In this document: positions 1 through 9,098 of the stretch, in pieces
How the letters are laid out: every line of letters starts with the position of its first letter
Position numbering within the stretch: position 1 is the stretch's first letter
Assembly (NCBI RefSeq): GCF_900114215.1
Contig: NZ_FOSG01000026.1
Location: forward strand, 1 to 64,000
Direction: 5' to 3'
Length of the DNA: 64,000 bases
From: Streptomyces mangrovi
GTDB taxonomy: Bacteria > Actinomycetota > Actinomycetes > Streptomycetales > Streptomycetaceae
Translations under genes and position numbers: made by a program
The notes under the pieces: generated by a model
The model's database searches: none
Seen by the model: only the letters and a program-made list of their open reading frames with translations
Told to the model about the DNA's origin: nothing

Positions 1-130
1 GAACGGGGTATCAACATATCTGGCGTTGACTTTTGGCACGCTGTTGAGTTCTCAAGGAACGGACGCTTCCTTCGGCACCCCTTCCGGGGCCCCTCCGGGC
101 GCTTCCCTTCGGTGTCTCCGACTCTATCAG
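1..130 (-). promoter_or_regulatory. 5' leader of an rRNA operon (16S gene lies left of the window)
   Basis: Read leftwards, this stretch carries the conserved Streptomyces rrn leader: a TCTGATAGAGTCGG core-promoter/start-like segment near 117-130, the GAAGGGAAGCGCCCGGAGG segment, then the box TTCCTTGAGAACTCAACAGC near 41-60, then GCCAGATATGTTGATACCCC at the edge. The box resembles the antitermination (boxA-like) and RNase III processing region that precedes 16S. A -10 like TAGAGT is visible at 121-126, but its -35 is poor, so I do not fix the start site. Identification rests on remembered leader sequences. The 16S gene itself is not in view. Confidence 0.7.
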
Positions 131-252
131 ATCCCTTTTCGGTCTCCGAATCCCCGCCGGCGGGGTCCTGCCTTTTCCTTCCGCGCCGTTTCCGGCGCTT
201 CCACCACCGTAGCGGATTCCCCGTCCGGCTCCTAATCGAGCCACCCGGACCG

Positions 253-274
253 GAATTGCGGCATGCCGCAATTC
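253..274. repeat. Perfect 22-bp palindrome upstream of the rrn leader
   Basis: The two 11-base arms (GAATTGCGGCA and its complement) meet without a loop. The palindrome lies between the proC terminator and the rrn promoter region, so it could be an operator for the rrn promoters or a cruciform-forming spacer. It is richer in A+T than its surroundings. Confidence 0.6.
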
Positions 275-327
275 ACCCCCGGAAGGGATTCACACCAAGT
301 GAGTGGTCGCCGCCGAAGGCGACAGAA

Positions 328-363
328 GAGCTGCCCGGTGTCGGATCGACTCCGTGGCAGCTC
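328..363 (-). terminator. Hairpin downstream of proC
   Basis: GAGCTGCC at 328-335 pairs with GGCAGCTC at 356-363. The interior also pairs as CGG/CCG and GTCG/CGAC around a GAT loop. It lies 40 bases past the proC stop and would separate proC from the downstream rrn promoters. There is no U-tract, as usual for Streptomyces terminators. Confidence 0.6.
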
Positions 364-403
364 GGAGAACAGTACACGACCGTGAGCGGTCCATCAAACA
401 GCC

Positions 404-1216
404 CTAGCCGTTGCCGCCGGAGGCCAGTTCACGGCTGCGGTCGCGGGCCGCTTCCAGGGCCGCGATGAGCGCGGCGCGTACACCGTGCCGCTCCAGCTCG
501 CGGATGGCGCTGATCGTGGTGCCCGCCGGGGAGGTGACCGCCTCGCGGAGCTTGACCGGGTGCTCACCGCTGTCCCGGAGCATCACCGAGGCGCCCACGG
601 CCGCCTGGACGATCAGGTCGTGTGCCTTGTCCCGGGGGAGGCCGAGCAGGATGCCCGCGTCGGTCATGGCCTCCACCAGGTAGTAGAAGTACGCCGGCCC
701 CGAGCCGGAGAGCGCCGTGGCGGCGTCCTGCTGGGACTCCGGGACGCGTAGCGTCTTGCCGACCGGCTGGAAGATCTCCTCGGTGCGGACGAGGTGGGCC
801 TCGGTGGCGTGGGTGCCGGCCGAGATGACGGACATGCCCTCGTCCACCAGTACCGGGGTGTTGGGCATGACGCGGACGACCGGGACGCCCTGGGCGAGGC
901 GTTCCTCGATGAAGGCCGTCGGAATTCCCGCGGCCGCGCTGACGACCAGGCGGTCGGCGGGGACGTGGGGGGCCAGCTCGCCGAGGAGGGCCGCCATGTC
1001 CTGCGGCTTGACCGCCAGGATCAGTGTGTCGGCCGTCTTGGCCGCCTCGGCGTTCGTGACCGCGGCGACGCCGTGGCGGGAGCGCAGTTCCTCGGCGCGC
1101 TCCGCCCTGCGGGCGGTGACCAGGAGGTCGGACGGGGACCAGCCGGCGCGGATCATGCCCGACAGCAGGGCTTCGCCGATCTTGCCGGTTCCGAGTACGG
1201 CGATCTTCTGGGTCAT
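404..1216 (-). CDS. proC: Pyrroline-5-carboxylate reductase
   Basis: This cytosolic enzyme catalyses the last step of proline synthesis, reducing 1-pyrroline-5-carboxylate with NAD(P)H. The 270-residue length is normal. The N-terminus MTQKIAVLGTGKIGEALLSG is the Rossmann dinucleotide fold. RVMPNTP in the middle and SGSGPAYFYYLVEAM in the helical dimerisation half are family signatures. The start at 1216 is preceded by AAGGTGAG, a good ribosome site. An open frame extends 28 codons upstream but lacks such a site. A short inverted repeat (1245-1251/1261-1267) lies in the presumed promoter. The gene is monocistronic. Confidence 0.95.
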   Translation of the reverse strand: MTQKIAVLGTGKIGEALLSGMIRAGWSPSDLLVTARRAERAEELRSRHGVAAVTNAEAAKTADTLILAVKPQDMAALLGELAPHVPADRLVVSAAAGIPTAFIEERLAQGVPVVRVMPNTPVLVDEGMSVISAGTHATEAHLVRTEEIFQPVGKTLRVPESQQDAATALSGSGPAYFYYLVEAMTDAGILLGLPRDKAHDLIVQAAVGASVMLRDSGEHPVKLREAVTSPAGTTISAIRELERHGVRAALIAALEAARDRSRELASGGNG

Positions 1217-1337
1217 GGGACGACTCACCTTGTCCGGGTCCGGTACATGCGTGCGTGCCGCGCATGTGTGCGTCTGTGGGATGCGCTGCAATCCTCGCAC
1301 TCGCGGCGGCGGCGCCGCCGGTTCGTCCGTCTGGCGG

Positions 1338-2075
1338 TCAGGGGGTGCGGCGGCGGAGGGTGGCCGCGCCGAGGAAGAGTACGAGCAGGGCGCTTCCGGC
1401 GACGACAGCGATGTCGCGGACGAGGTCGCCGGTGACGTCGGGGCTGCGCAGGACCTCGTTCATGCCGTCCACCGCGTAGGACAGGGGCAGGACGTTCGAG
1501 ACGGCCTCCAGGAGGGGCTGCATGGTGTCGCGCGGTGTGAGCAGGCCGCAGAGCAGGAGCTGCGGGAGGATCAGCGCGGGCATGAACTGGACGGCCTGGA
1601 ACTCGGTGGCGGCGAAGGCGGAGACGAACAGGCCCAGCGCGGTGCCGAACAGTGCGTCGAGCAGGGCGATGAGCAGCAGCAGCCAGGGGGAGCCCGCGAA
1701 GTCCAGGTCCAGGAACCAGATGGTCACCCCGGTGGCCAGGGCCGCCTGGGCGACGGCCAGCAGGCCGAAGGCCAGTGCGTAGCCCAGGAGCAGGTCGGCC
1801 TTGCCCAGCGGCATGGACAGCAGGCGCTCCAGGGTGCCCGAGGTGCGTTCGCGCAGGGTGGCGATGGAGGTGACCAGGAACATCGTGATCATCGGGAAGA
1901 TGCCGAGCAGCGAGGCTCCGATGCGGTCGAAGAGTTCGCGGTCGTCGGCGTAGACGTAGTACAGCAGGACCGTCAGCAGCACGGGGACGAGCAGCAGCAG
2001 CGCGATCGTGCGGGGGTCGTGCGCGAGCTGGCGCAGTACGCGGCGGGCGGTGGCCAGGGTTCGGAGCGCGCTCAC
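1338..2075 (-). CDS. ABC-2 type transporter permease
   Basis: This 245-residue membrane protein has about six hydrophobic segments: one near residues 24-42, one near 60-75, and a cluster from about 90 to the C-terminus. It shows the ABC-2 pattern (the LRERTSGTLERLLSMPL loop and the LCGLLTPRDTMQPLLE segment). It forms the membrane half of a DrrB/NodJ-like exporter with the ATPase encoded just upstream. The GTG start overlaps the ATPase stop by four bases (GTGA), so translation is probably coupled. The substrate is unknown; relatives export drugs, lipids or polysaccharides. Confidence 0.88.
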   Translation of the reverse strand: MSALRTLATARRVLRQLAHDPRTIALLLLVPVLLTVLLYYVYADDRELFDRIGASLLGIFPMITMFLVTSIATLRERTSGTLERLLSMPLGKADLLLGYALAFGLLAVAQAALATGVTIWFLDLDFAGSPWLLLLIALLDALFGTALGLFVSAFAATEFQAVQFMPALILPQLLLCGLLTPRDTMQPLLEAVSNVLPLSYAVDGMNEVLRSPDVTGDLVRDIAVVAGSALLVLFLGAATLRRRTP

Positions 2076-2845
2076 CGGGTCTCCTCCTCGTCGGTCCTCT
2101 CGTCTTCCCGGGCGGTGTCGACCAGGTGGAGGAAGGCGTCTTCGACGGTGCTGGTGCGGGTGCGGGTCCGCAGGGTGTCGGGGGTGCCGTCGGCCAGGAG
2201 GCGGCCGGCGCGCATCAGCAGCAGACGGTCGCAGCGGTCGGCCTCGTCCATGACGTGGGACGAGACGAGCAGGGTGGTGCCGCGTTCGGCCGCGAGGCGG
2301 TGGAAGAGGCCCCACAGGTCGCGGCGGAGGACGGGGTCGAGGCCGACGGTGGGCTCGTCGAGGACCAGCAGCTCGGGGGAGCCGAGCAGGGCGACGGCCA
2401 GGGAGACCCGGGAGAGCTGCCCGCCGGAGAGGTTGCCGGCGAGTGCGTCGGCGTGGGTGGTGAGGTCGACGTCGGCGAGGGCGCGTTCGACCTGTGCGCG
2501 GCGGTCGGCGCGGGGCAGGCCCAGAACGGAGGCGAAGTACTCCAGGTTCTGGCGGGTGGTCAAGTCGGTGTAGACGGAGGCGGCCTGGGTGACGTATCCG
2601 ACGCGGGAGCGCAGCGGTGCGGCTCCGGCCGGCCGGCCGAGCACGTCGAGGGTGCCGGTGACCTTCGCCTGGGTACCGGCGATGGCGCGCATCAGGGTGG
2701 TCTTGCCGCAGCCGCTGGGGCCCAGCAGGCCGGTGACGGTGGAGCGTGGGACGTCGAAGGAGAGGCCGTCGACGACGGTGCGGCCACCGCGGACGACGGT
2801 GAGGCCGTCGGCTCTGACGGCCGGCCCCGCAGCAGAATTCATCAT
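2072..2845 (-). CDS. ABC transporter ATP-binding protein
   Basis: This 257-residue ATPase powers the permease encoded next. It has Walker A GPSGCGKTT near residue 43, Q-loop VGYVTQ, signature LSGGQ, Walker B ELLVLDEP, the D-loop, and the H-loop in LVSSHVMDEADRCDR. This is a complete domain of the DrrA/CcmA type. Two adjacent ATG codons (2845 and 2842) could start it. It is the first gene of a two-gene operon, and no regulator is adjacent. An acidic Glu/Asp/Arg tail after residue 240 is probably disordered. Confidence 0.92.
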   Translation of the reverse strand: MMNSAAGPAVRADGLTVVRGGRTVVDGLSFDVPRSTVTGLLGPSGCGKTTLMRAIAGTQAKVTGTLDVLGRPAGAAPLRSRVGYVTQAASVYTDLTTRQNLEYFASVLGLPRADRRAQVERALADVDLTTHADALAGNLSGGQLSRVSLAVALLGSPELLVLDEPTVGLDPVLRRDLWGLFHRLAAERGTTLLVSSHVMDEADRCDRLLLMRAGRLLADGTPDTLRTRTRTSTVEDAFLHLVDTAREDERTDEEETR

Positions 2846-2906
2846 GCGTTGAATAATGCTCCCGCGCCGGCCCGGGCGTCAAGCGGGACAGGGCCGGGTA
2901 CGCCGG

Positions 2907-2937
2907 ACGCCCCCCGTCCGGGACGGACGGGGGGCGT
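2907..2937 (-). terminator. Strong GC hairpin, 13-bp stem
   Basis: ACGCCCCCCGTCC at 2907-2919 pairs perfectly with GGACGGGGGGCGT at 2925-2937 around a five-base loop. It follows the stop at 2999 and precedes the ABC operon start, so it ends leftward transcription from ilvD and the small membrane gene. Just beyond it, GCGGGCGGTGTT is repeated in tandem at about 2939-2965. Confidence 0.75.
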
Positions 2938-2998
2938 TGCGGGCGGTGTTGCGGGCGGTGTTGCGGGGGCGCGGGGCGGGCGGCTCGGCCCGCTTCCC

Positions 2999-3505
2999 TC
3001 AGCGCCTGCGGCCGGGCCTCCCGGAGCCGCGGCGGGCGGCCGGGTTGCCGCGGCGCGCGGAACGGGTGGCGCCACGGCGCTCGTGCCGCGCGACGGCCCG
3101 GTCGTACTCGGCGCGCCGCAGCTTCTCGCCGGGGGCCTCGACCAGGCTGCGCGCGGCGTAGGCGAGCAGGACGCCGAGGAAGCCGACCATCTTGACCGGG
3201 CGCATCGCCGCGTCGTCGGAGCGGGCCTCGCCGGGCTCGCGGGTGTAGTCGGTGAGGGTGCGGCTGAAGGCCATGGAGCTGGACAGTGCCAGGGCGACCA
3301 CGAGCAGGACGCCGATCACACCGCCGTCCGCGAAGGTGCTGCCCTCGTACGCCAGCCGCAGCACCCAGGCTCCGGCGGCGGCCAGCAGCAGCGCCCCGAG
3401 TCCGAGTGCGATCCGGCGCAGGAGGTAGCCACCGGAGTGGTCCACCCAGGTGGTGCCGTAGAACCGGATCGGCTCGGGCTCGGGGCGCTCCCGCTTCTCG
3501 CTCAT
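2999..3505 (-). CDS. Small membrane protein, function unknown
   Basis: This 168-residue protein has a charged N-terminus (MSEKRERPEPEP) and two or three hydrophobic segments (about residues 31-48, 61-78 and 104-118). Its C-terminal tail of about 50 residues is very basic and Arg/Gly-rich, likely cytoplasmic and perhaps nucleic-acid- or lipid-headgroup-binding. It lies 56 bases downstream of ilvD on the same strand and could be transcribed with it. I do not recognise a named family. Similar small proteins sit beside ilvD in other streptomycetes, as far as I recall. Confidence 0.75.
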   Translation of the reverse strand: MSEKRERPEPEPIRFYGTTWVDHSGGYLLRRIALGLGALLLAAAGAWVLRLAYEGSTFADGGVIGVLLVVALALSSSMAFSRTLTDYTREPGEARSDDAAMRPVKMVGFLGVLLAYAARSLVEAPGEKLRRAEYDRAVARHERRGATRSARRGNPAARRGSGRPGRRR

Positions 3506-3561
3506 GGTGTCGATTATGCGGGCGGGCGCACGGGGTGTGTCGGAGGGTGTCGGGGCCGGGG

Positions 3562-5400
3562 TCAGCCGAGCCTGGTGACGTCCCGCACCGCGCCCTTGTC
3601 GGCGCTGGTGGCCATGGCCGCGTAGGCGCGCAGTGCGGCGGAGACCTTGCGGTCGCGCGCCGCCGGCGCGTACCGGCCGCCGAGCGCCTCGCGGCGGGCG
3701 GCGAGGGTGGCCTCGTCGACCTTCAGCTCGATGGTGCGGGCGGGGATGTCGATGCTGATCAGGTCGCCGTCCTCGACCAGGGCGATGGTGCCGCCCGCGG
3801 CCGCCTCGGGGGAGGCGTGGCCGATGGAGAGTCCCGAGGTGCCGCCGGAGAACCGGCCGTCGGTGATCAGGGCGCACTTGGCGCCCAGGCCCCGGCCCTT
3901 GAGGAAGGAGGTCGGGTAGAGCATCTCCTGCATGCCGGGGCCGCCCCTGGGCCCCTCGTAGCGGATGACGACGACGTCGCCCTCCTTGATCTGCTTGCCC
4001 AGGATCTTCTCGACGGCCTCCTCCTGCGACTCGCAGACCACGGCCGGGCCGCTGAAGGTCAGGATGGACTCGTCGACGCCGGCGGTCTTCACCACGCAGC
4101 CGTCGACGGCGAGGTTGCCGTGCAGGACGGCCAGTCCGCCGTCCTTGGAGTAGGCGTGCTCCACGTCGCGCACGCAGCCGCCGGCCGCGTCGGTGTCCAG
4201 GGACTCCCAGCGCTCGGACTGCGAGAAGGCGCTGGCGGAGCGGACGCAGCCGGGGGCGGCGTGGAACAGCTCGACGGCCTCCGGCGACGGGGAGCCGCCG
4301 CGGATGTCCCAGGTCTTGAGCCATTCGGCCAGGGAGTCGGAGTGGACGGTGCGGACGTCCTCGTTGAGCAGGCCCGCGCGGTACAGCTCGCCCAGGATGG
4401 CGGGGATGCCGCCGGCCCGGTGGACGTCCTCCATGTAGTACGACCCGTTGGGCGCGACCTTGGACAGGCACGGCACACGGCGCGAGACGGCGTCGATGTC
4501 GGTCAGCCCGAAGTCCAGCCCGGCCTCCTGCGCGGCGGCGAGCAGGTGAAGGATCGTGTTGGTGGAGCCGCCCATGGCGATGTCGAGGGCCATGGCGTTC
4601 TCGAAGGCGGCGCGGGAGCCGACGGCGCGCGGCAGGACGGTCGTGTCGTCCTGCTCGTAGTGGCGCCCGGTGATCTCCACGACCGTGCGGCCGGCGTTCT
4701 CGTACAGCGCCCGGCGGGCGGTGTGGGTGGCCAGCACCGAGCCGTTGCCGGGCAGGGAGAGGCCGATGGCCTCGGTGAGGCAGTTCATCGAGTTGGCGGT
4801 GAACATGCCCGAGCAGGAGCCGCAGGTGGGGCAGGCGTTCTCCTCGATGAGCGCCATGTCCTCGTCGGAGACGGCGTCGTTGGCCGAGTCGGCGATGGCG
4901 CTGATCAGGTCGAGCTTACGGACCGTGCCGTCGACGAGGGTGGTGCGGCCGGACTCCATCGGCCCGCCGGAGACGAAGACCGTAGGGATGTTCAGGCGCA
5001 TCGCGGCCATCAGCATGCCCGGGGTGATCTTGTCGCAGTTGGAGATGCAGATCAGGGCGTCGGCGCAGTGCGCCTCGACCATGTACTCCACGGAGTCCGC
5101 GATCAGGTCGCGGGAGGGCAGGGAGTAGAGCATGCCGCCGTGCCCCATGGCGATGCCGTCGTCCACGGCGATGGTGTTGAACTCGCGCGGGACGCCGCCC
5201 GCTTCCTTGATCGCCTCGCTGACGATCCGGCCGACCGGCTGGAGGTGGGTGTGTCCGGGCACGAACTCGGTAAAGCTGTTGGCCACCGCGATGATCGGCT
5301 TGCCGAAGTCCTCGCGCGCTACGCCGGCGGCCCGGAGGAGGGCGCGGGCGCCCGCCATGTTGCGGCCGTGGGTGACGGTGCGGGACCTCAGCTGGGGCAT
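3562..5400 (-). CDS. ilvD: Dihydroxy-acid dehydratase
   Basis: The enzyme dehydrates 2,3-dihydroxy-3-methyl acids to 2-keto acids, the penultimate shared step of valine, isoleucine and leucine synthesis. The 612 residues match the long E. coli-like form. The iron-sulfur cluster cysteines are visible in [10 protein letters not shown] and [31 protein letters not shown] and [11 protein letters not shown] are conserved active-site segments. The start at [12 protein letters not shown] is chosen because family members begin here. The frame stays open 19 codons upstream without similarity. The three cysteines suggest a [2Fe-2S] or [4Fe-4S] cluster that is oxygen-sensitive to some degree. Confidence 0.96.
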   Translation of the reverse strand: MPQLRSRTVTHGRNMAGARALLRAAGVAREDFGKPIIAVANSFTEFVPGHTHLQPVGRIVSEAIKEAGGVPREFNTIAVDDGIAMGHGGMLYSLPSRDLIADSVEYMVEAHCADALICISNCDKITPGMLMAAMRLNIPTVFVSGGPMESGRTTLVDGTVRKLDLISAIADSANDAVSDEDMALIEENACPTCGSCSGMFTANSMNCLTEAIGLSLPGNGSVLATHTARRALYENAGRTVVEITGRHYEQDDTTVLPRAVGSRAAFENAMALDIAMGGSTNTILHLLAAAQEAGLDFGLTDIDAVSRRVPCLSKVAPNGSYYMEDVHRAGGIPAILGELYRAGLLNEDVRTVHSDSLAEWLKTWDIRGGSPSPEAVELFHAAPGCVRSASAFSQSERWESLDTDAAGGCVRDVEHAYSKDGGLAVLHGNLAVDGCVVKTAGVDESILTFSGPAVVCESQEEAVEKILGKQIKEGDVVVIRYEGPRGGPGMQEMLYPTSFLKGRGLGAKCALITDGRFSGGTSGLSIGHASPEAAAGGTIALVEDGDLISIDIPARTIELKVDEATLAARREALGGRYAPAARDRKVSAALRAYAAMATSADKGAVRDVTRLG

Positions 5401-5531
5401 GGTGCTCCACTCCTTCGTGAACCGTGGGAAGACCGTCGGGCGCGGTCCTCGGGCCATGGCTGCCGAGCGTACGCCTCCCGCTCAAGATCTGGACGAAAAG
5501 TCCGGATCGTAAGACATGAGGGACGCTGGAT

Positions 5532-6236
5532 TCACCCTCCGCGCGGGTGTTCGCCGACGGGTCCGGTCAGATGGTGCTGGACGGCCGGCGCGAGGCGGGC
5601 GACCAGCTCCTCGGGCTCCGCGGAGGCCAGCGGCTCGATCTCCAGGACGTACCGCATGATCGCCACGCCCACCATCTGCGCGGCGGCCAGTTCCACCCGC
5701 AGCCGGCGGTCCGGGGCGTCCAGCCGGTGCGCCACCCGGGCCATCAGCTGCCGCGTCACCATGCCGCGGAAGATCCGGGCGGCGGTCTCGTTGCTGAGCG
5801 CCGAGCGGACGACCGCCAGCAGGGGCGCGCGGACGGCCGGGTCCTCCCAGACGCCCAGGAAGAAGCGGACGAGTTCCTCGCCCAGGCCGTCGGGGCCGTG
5901 CGGGACGAGATGGCCCAGGCCCTCGGCGGCGGGGGCGAAGGAGACCTCGGCGGCGGCCTCGAAGACCTGCTCCTTGGTTCCGAAGTAGTGGTGGACCAGC
6001 GCCGGGTCCACCTCGGCGCCGCGGGCGATGGAGCGGATGGACGCCTTGTCGTAGCCGCGCTCGGCGAACTCCGCGCGGGCCGAGGCCAGGATGCGGTCGC
6101 GTGCCGCCTCCCCGGCCGCGGCGCGGTCGGCCGACGCGGGGCGGCCGCGGCGGCGCGCGGGGCGTGGGGCGTCCCCGGCGCCCTTCACGGGCTGTGCGGA
6201 CTGTGCCGGCCGGGCGTTGGTGTCCCGCGCGCTCAC
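5532..6236 (-). CDS. TetR-family transcriptional regulator
   Basis: This 234-residue DNA-binding protein has a disordered basic N-terminus (about 45 residues, ending [11 protein letters not shown]). The TetR helix-turn-helix follows: [26 protein letters not shown] and [19 protein letters not shown]. The C-terminal ligand domain has the TetR_C features [15 protein letters not shown] and [20 protein letters not shown]. The GTG start overlaps the stop of the isomerase-like gene by four bases, so the pair is coupled and the regulator may respond to that enzyme's substrate. The ligand and targets cannot be read from sequence. Confidence 0.9.
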   Translation of the reverse strand: MSARDTNARPAQSAQPVKGAGDAPRPARRRGRPASADRAAAGEAARDRILASARAEFAERGYDKASIRSIARGAEVDPALVHHYFGTKEQVFEAAAEVSFAPAAEGLGHLVPHGPDGLGEELVRFFLGVWEDPAVRAPLLAVVRSALSNETAARIFRGMVTRQLMARVAHRLDAPDRRLRVELAAAQMVGVAIMRYVLEIEPLASAEPEELVARLAPAVQHHLTGPVGEHPRGG

Positions 6237-7057
6237 GGTCCGGCCTTCCGGGGCACGGAGGCCAGGTGGCGGCGGGTGAAGGCCAGGGCCTCGGCGAGGT
6301 CGGCCTCGCGCTCGGCCGACGACATCGCCCGGCGGGTGTTGACCTCGACCACCACGTGCCCGTCGAAGCCGCCGGCCGCCAGGTGCTCCAGGACCTCCGC
6401 GCACGGCTGGTCGCCGCGCCCGGGGACGAGGTGCTCGTCCTTGGCCGAGTCGGTGCCGTCGGCGATGTGGAGGTGCGCCAGGCGGTCGCCCATGCGGTCC
6501 ACCATCGCCAGGGTGTCGTTGCGGGCGGTGGCGGTGTGGGAGAGGTCGAGGGTGAAGTGGCGGTAGTCGTCCTCGGTCGGGTCCCAGGCGGGGGCGTAGG
6601 CGAGCATCTCGCGGTCGCGGTAGCGCCAGGGGTACATGTTCTCGACGGCGAAGCGGACGTCGGTCTCGTCGGCCATCCGCCACACGCCGCGGATGAACTC
6701 CCGGGCGTAGGAACGCTGCCAGCGGAACGGCGGGTGCACCACGACCGTGCTCGCGCCCAGCTTCTCGGCGGCCTCGCGGGATCGCTGGAGCTTGGTCCAG
6801 GGGTCCTTGGACCACACGCGCTGGGTGATCAGCAGGCAGGGGGCGTGGACGGCGAGGACCGGGACGCCGTGGAAGTCGGAGAGCCTGCGCAGCGCCTCGA
6901 CGTCCTGACTGACCGGATCGGTCCACACCATCACCTCCACCCCGTCGTAACCGAGGCGTGCGGCGATCTCGAAGGCCGTCGCCGTGGTCTCCGGGTAGAC
7001 GGAGGCCGTGGAGAGGGCGACCTTCGGTGCCGGAAGGGACAGCTCTGGATCGACCAC
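6233..7057 (-). CDS. Sugar phosphate isomerase/epimerase-like TIM barrel
   Basis: This 274-residue protein has the AP-endonuclease-2/xylose-isomerase fold. Metal-binding landmarks include [53 protein letters not shown] and VVVEVNTR. His, Glu and Asp at these strands usually bind one to three divalent cations. Such proteins isomerise or epimerise sugars or act in inositol catabolism; the real substrate is unknown. I choose GTG at 7057; a TTG two codons earlier is also possible. Both lack a strong ribosome site. It is cotranscribed with the TetR gene. Confidence 0.8.
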   Translation of the reverse strand: MVDPELSLPAPKVALSTASVYPETTATAFEIAARLGYDGVEVMVWTDPVSQDVEALRRLSDFHGVPVLAVHAPCLLITQRVWSKDPWTKLQRSREAAEKLGASTVVVHPPFRWQRSYAREFIRGVWRMADETDVRFAVENMYPWRYRDREMLAYAPAWDPTEDDYRHFTLDLSHTATARNDTLAMVDRMGDRLAHLHIADGTDSAKDEHLVPGRGDQPCAEVLEHLAAGGFDGHVVVEVNTRRAMSSAEREADLAEALAFTRRHLASVPRKAGP

Positions 7058-7132
7058 GCACAACAGCCTACGGCGACCGGGAGTGCGTTACGGAGGTCGT
7101 CGCGGGGCCCGCGGGCCCGGGTGTGGGGAAGG

Positions 7133-8074
7133 TCACGGAGTCCCGTTGCCGGACAGCGTGTCCAGCCGGCGCAGGATGACGCCCTCGCGCAGCGCCCAGG
7201 GGCAGATCTCCAGCCGCTCCACACCGAACAGGTCCATGGCGCCCTCCGCCACCAGCGCCCCCGCCAGCAGCTGCCCGGCCCGGCCCTCGGAGACGCCGGG
7301 GAGGGCGGCCCGTTCGGCGGCCGGCATGGCGGCCAGCTTGGGCACCCACTCCTCCAGCGACGCGCGCACCAGTTCGCGCTGCGTGTAGGGGCCCTCGGCG
7401 GAGCGGGGGGCGCCCCCCAGCCGGGCGAGCTGCTTGAAGGTCTTGGAGGTGGCCACCACGTGGTCGGGGGCGCTCAGCCGGCTGAAGCCCCCGACGACCC
7501 GGGCGATCTCGTGCCGCACATGGCGGCGCAGCGCGCGGACGTCGGCCGGGTCGGGCGGGTCGCCGGGCAGCCAGGAGGCCGTGAGGCGGCCGGCGCCCAG
7601 TGGCAGCGAGGCGGCGGCGTCGGGCTGCTCGTCGATGCCGTACGCGATCTCCAGCGAGCCGCCGCCGATGTCCAGGACCAGCAGCCGTCCGGCCGACCAG
7701 CCGAACCAGCGGCGGGCAGCGAGGAAGGTCAGCCGGGCCTCGTCCTCGCCGGAGAGCACCTTCAGCTCCACGCCCGTCTCGGCGGCCACCCGCTCCAGCA
7801 CGTGGTCGGCGTTGGCGGCGTCCCGTACGGCCGAGGTGGCGAACGGCAGCAGGTCCTCCACGCCCTTGTCCTCGGCGACGACCATCGCCTCCCGGACGGT
7901 CGCGGCGAGTTTCCCGACGCCCGCCGGGCTTATGGAGCCGTCCTCGTCGAGGAGTTCGGCCAGGCGCAGTTCCGCCTTGTGGGAGTAGGCGGGCAGGGGG
8001 CGGGCACCCCGGTGCGCGTCCACCACCAGCAGGTGAACGGTGTTGGAACCCACGTCGAGGACACCGAGTCTCAT
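7133..8074 (-). CDS. Ppx/GppA-family phosphatase (exopolyphosphatase-like)
   Basis: This 313-residue member of the actin/Hsp70-fold phosphatases hydrolyses polyphosphate or pppGpp. Phosphate-1 loop [17 protein letters not shown], catalytic-region [22 protein letters not shown] and phosphate-2 loop [15 protein letters not shown] are all present. It has only the catalytic core and lacks the C-terminal helical domains of E. coli Ppx, like mycobacterial Ppx1. The start [12 protein letters not shown] is family-typical. Its role is likely in polyphosphate turnover or alarmone balance. It stands alone, divergent from the gene at 8141. Confidence 0.9.
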   Translation of the reverse strand: MRLGVLDVGSNTVHLLVVDAHRGARPLPAYSHKAELRLAELLDEDGSISPAGVGKLAATVREAMVVAEDKGVEDLLPFATSAVRDAANADHVLERVAAETGVELKVLSGEDEARLTFLAARRWFGWSAGRLLVLDIGGGSLEIAYGIDEQPDAAASLPLGAGRLTASWLPGDPPDPADVRALRRHVRHEIARVVGGFSRLSAPDHVVATSKTFKQLARLGGAPRSAEGPYTQRELVRASLEEWVPKLAAMPAAERAALPGVSEGRAGQLLAGALVAEGAMDLFGVERLEICPWALREGVILRRLDTLSGNGTP

Positions 8075-8140
8075 GGGGAGCCACGCTACTGCGACGGGAC
8101 GGTGGCCCGGAGCCCGGCCCGTGGTGCATACCCTGTGTGC

Positions 8141-9046
8141 GTGGCGAAGACGAAAACGGTGAAGCCGGACAAAGAGGCGAACACGGGCGGGGAGCGGCGG
8201 CGGGCCGCGGGCGACGAGGTGGAGCTGGACCACGCCCGGATGTGGGTGGAGTTCCCGGACCCGGCGGACGAGGAGCAGGTGTTCCGGTGCGACCTGACCT
8301 GGCTGACCTCCCGCTGGGGCTGCATCTTCGGCCAGGGGTGCCAGGGCATCAGCGCGGGGCGCGCGAGCGACGGCTGCTGCACGCTGGGCGCGCACTTCTC
8401 GGACGAGGACGACGAGAAGCGCGTGGCGGCGCACGTGGCGCGGCTCACGCCCGAGAGCTGGCAGTTCCACGCGGAGGGCTCCTCCGGGCGCGGCTGGGTG
8501 GAGGTGAACGAGGACGGCGAGCGCCAGACCCGGCTGCACCGGGGCGCGTGCATCTTCCTCAACCGCCCCGGCTTCTCCGGCGGCATCGGCTGCGCGCTGC
8601 ACACGATGGCCCTGCGGGAGGGCCGCGAGCCGCTGGAGACCAAGCCGGACGTGTGCTGGCAGCTGCCGGTGCGGCGGACGTTCGAGTGGGTGGAACTGCC
8701 CGACGGCGAACAGCGGCTGTACGTGTCGATCGGCGAGTACGACCGCCGCGGCTGGGGTCCGGGCGGGCACGACCTGCACTGGTGGTGCACCGGCGCGCCG
8801 TCGGCGCACGGGGCGGGCGAGCCGGTGTACGTCTCGTACCGGCCGGAGCTGACGGAGCTGATGGGGCCGGCCGGGTACGCGCGGCTGGCCGAGCTGTGCG
8901 AGGAGCGGCTGGCCTCTCAGCTGCCGCTGGTGGCACCGCACCCGGCGGACGGGCCGGCGGGCGGGCCCGCCGCGGGTGCCGCGGGGCCGCCCGCGGGCCG
9001 TACCGAGCCGGGGCGTGCGGAGCCGGGGCACACGATGCCGGGGTGA
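8141..9046 (+). CDS. Cysteine-rich conserved protein, possible metal/Fe-S binder
   Basis: This protein has 301 residues. A Lys/Glu-rich N-terminus precedes a core with clustered cysteines: [51 protein letters not shown] and KPDVCWQLP. The spacing resembles zinc- or iron-sulfur-binding YkgJ/DUF3109-like clusters, but I cannot confirm the family. The last 50 residues are Pro/Ala/Gly-rich and probably disordered. The start is GTG at 8141 (protein begins with Ala-Lys-Thr-Lys). It is divergent from the phosphatase gene, with 66 bases between them for both promoters. The function is unknown. Confidence 0.8.
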   Translation: MAKTKTVKPDKEANTGGERRRAAGDEVELDHARMWVEFPDPADEEQVFRCDLTWLTSRWGCIFGQGCQGISAGRASDGCCTLGAHFSDEDDEKRVAAHVARLTPESWQFHAEGSSGRGWVEVNEDGERQTRLHRGACIFLNRPGFSGGIGCALHTMALREGREPLETKPDVCWQLPVRRTFEWVELPDGEQRLYVSIGEYDRRGWGPGGHDLHWWCTGAPSAHGAGEPVYVSYRPELTELMGPAGYARLAELCEERLASQLPLVAPHPADGPAGGPAAGAAGPPAGRTEPGRAEPGHTMPG

Positions 9047-9098
9047 GCGGCCCGGGGTGAGCGGCGTCCGGGTGAAAGGCGCCGGACCGGCGCGGCCG

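Noticed and set aside
1-403. tRNA gene or small ORFs near the left edge
   Set aside because: No cloverleaf or CCA region is visible, and the short open frames coincide with the conserved rrn leader.
3286-5988. Long rightward open frame antisense to ilvD and neighbours
   Set aside because: Produced by the GC-rich third positions of ilvD; composition is Gly/Ala/Arg/Val-rich without motifs, and no ribosome site precedes it.
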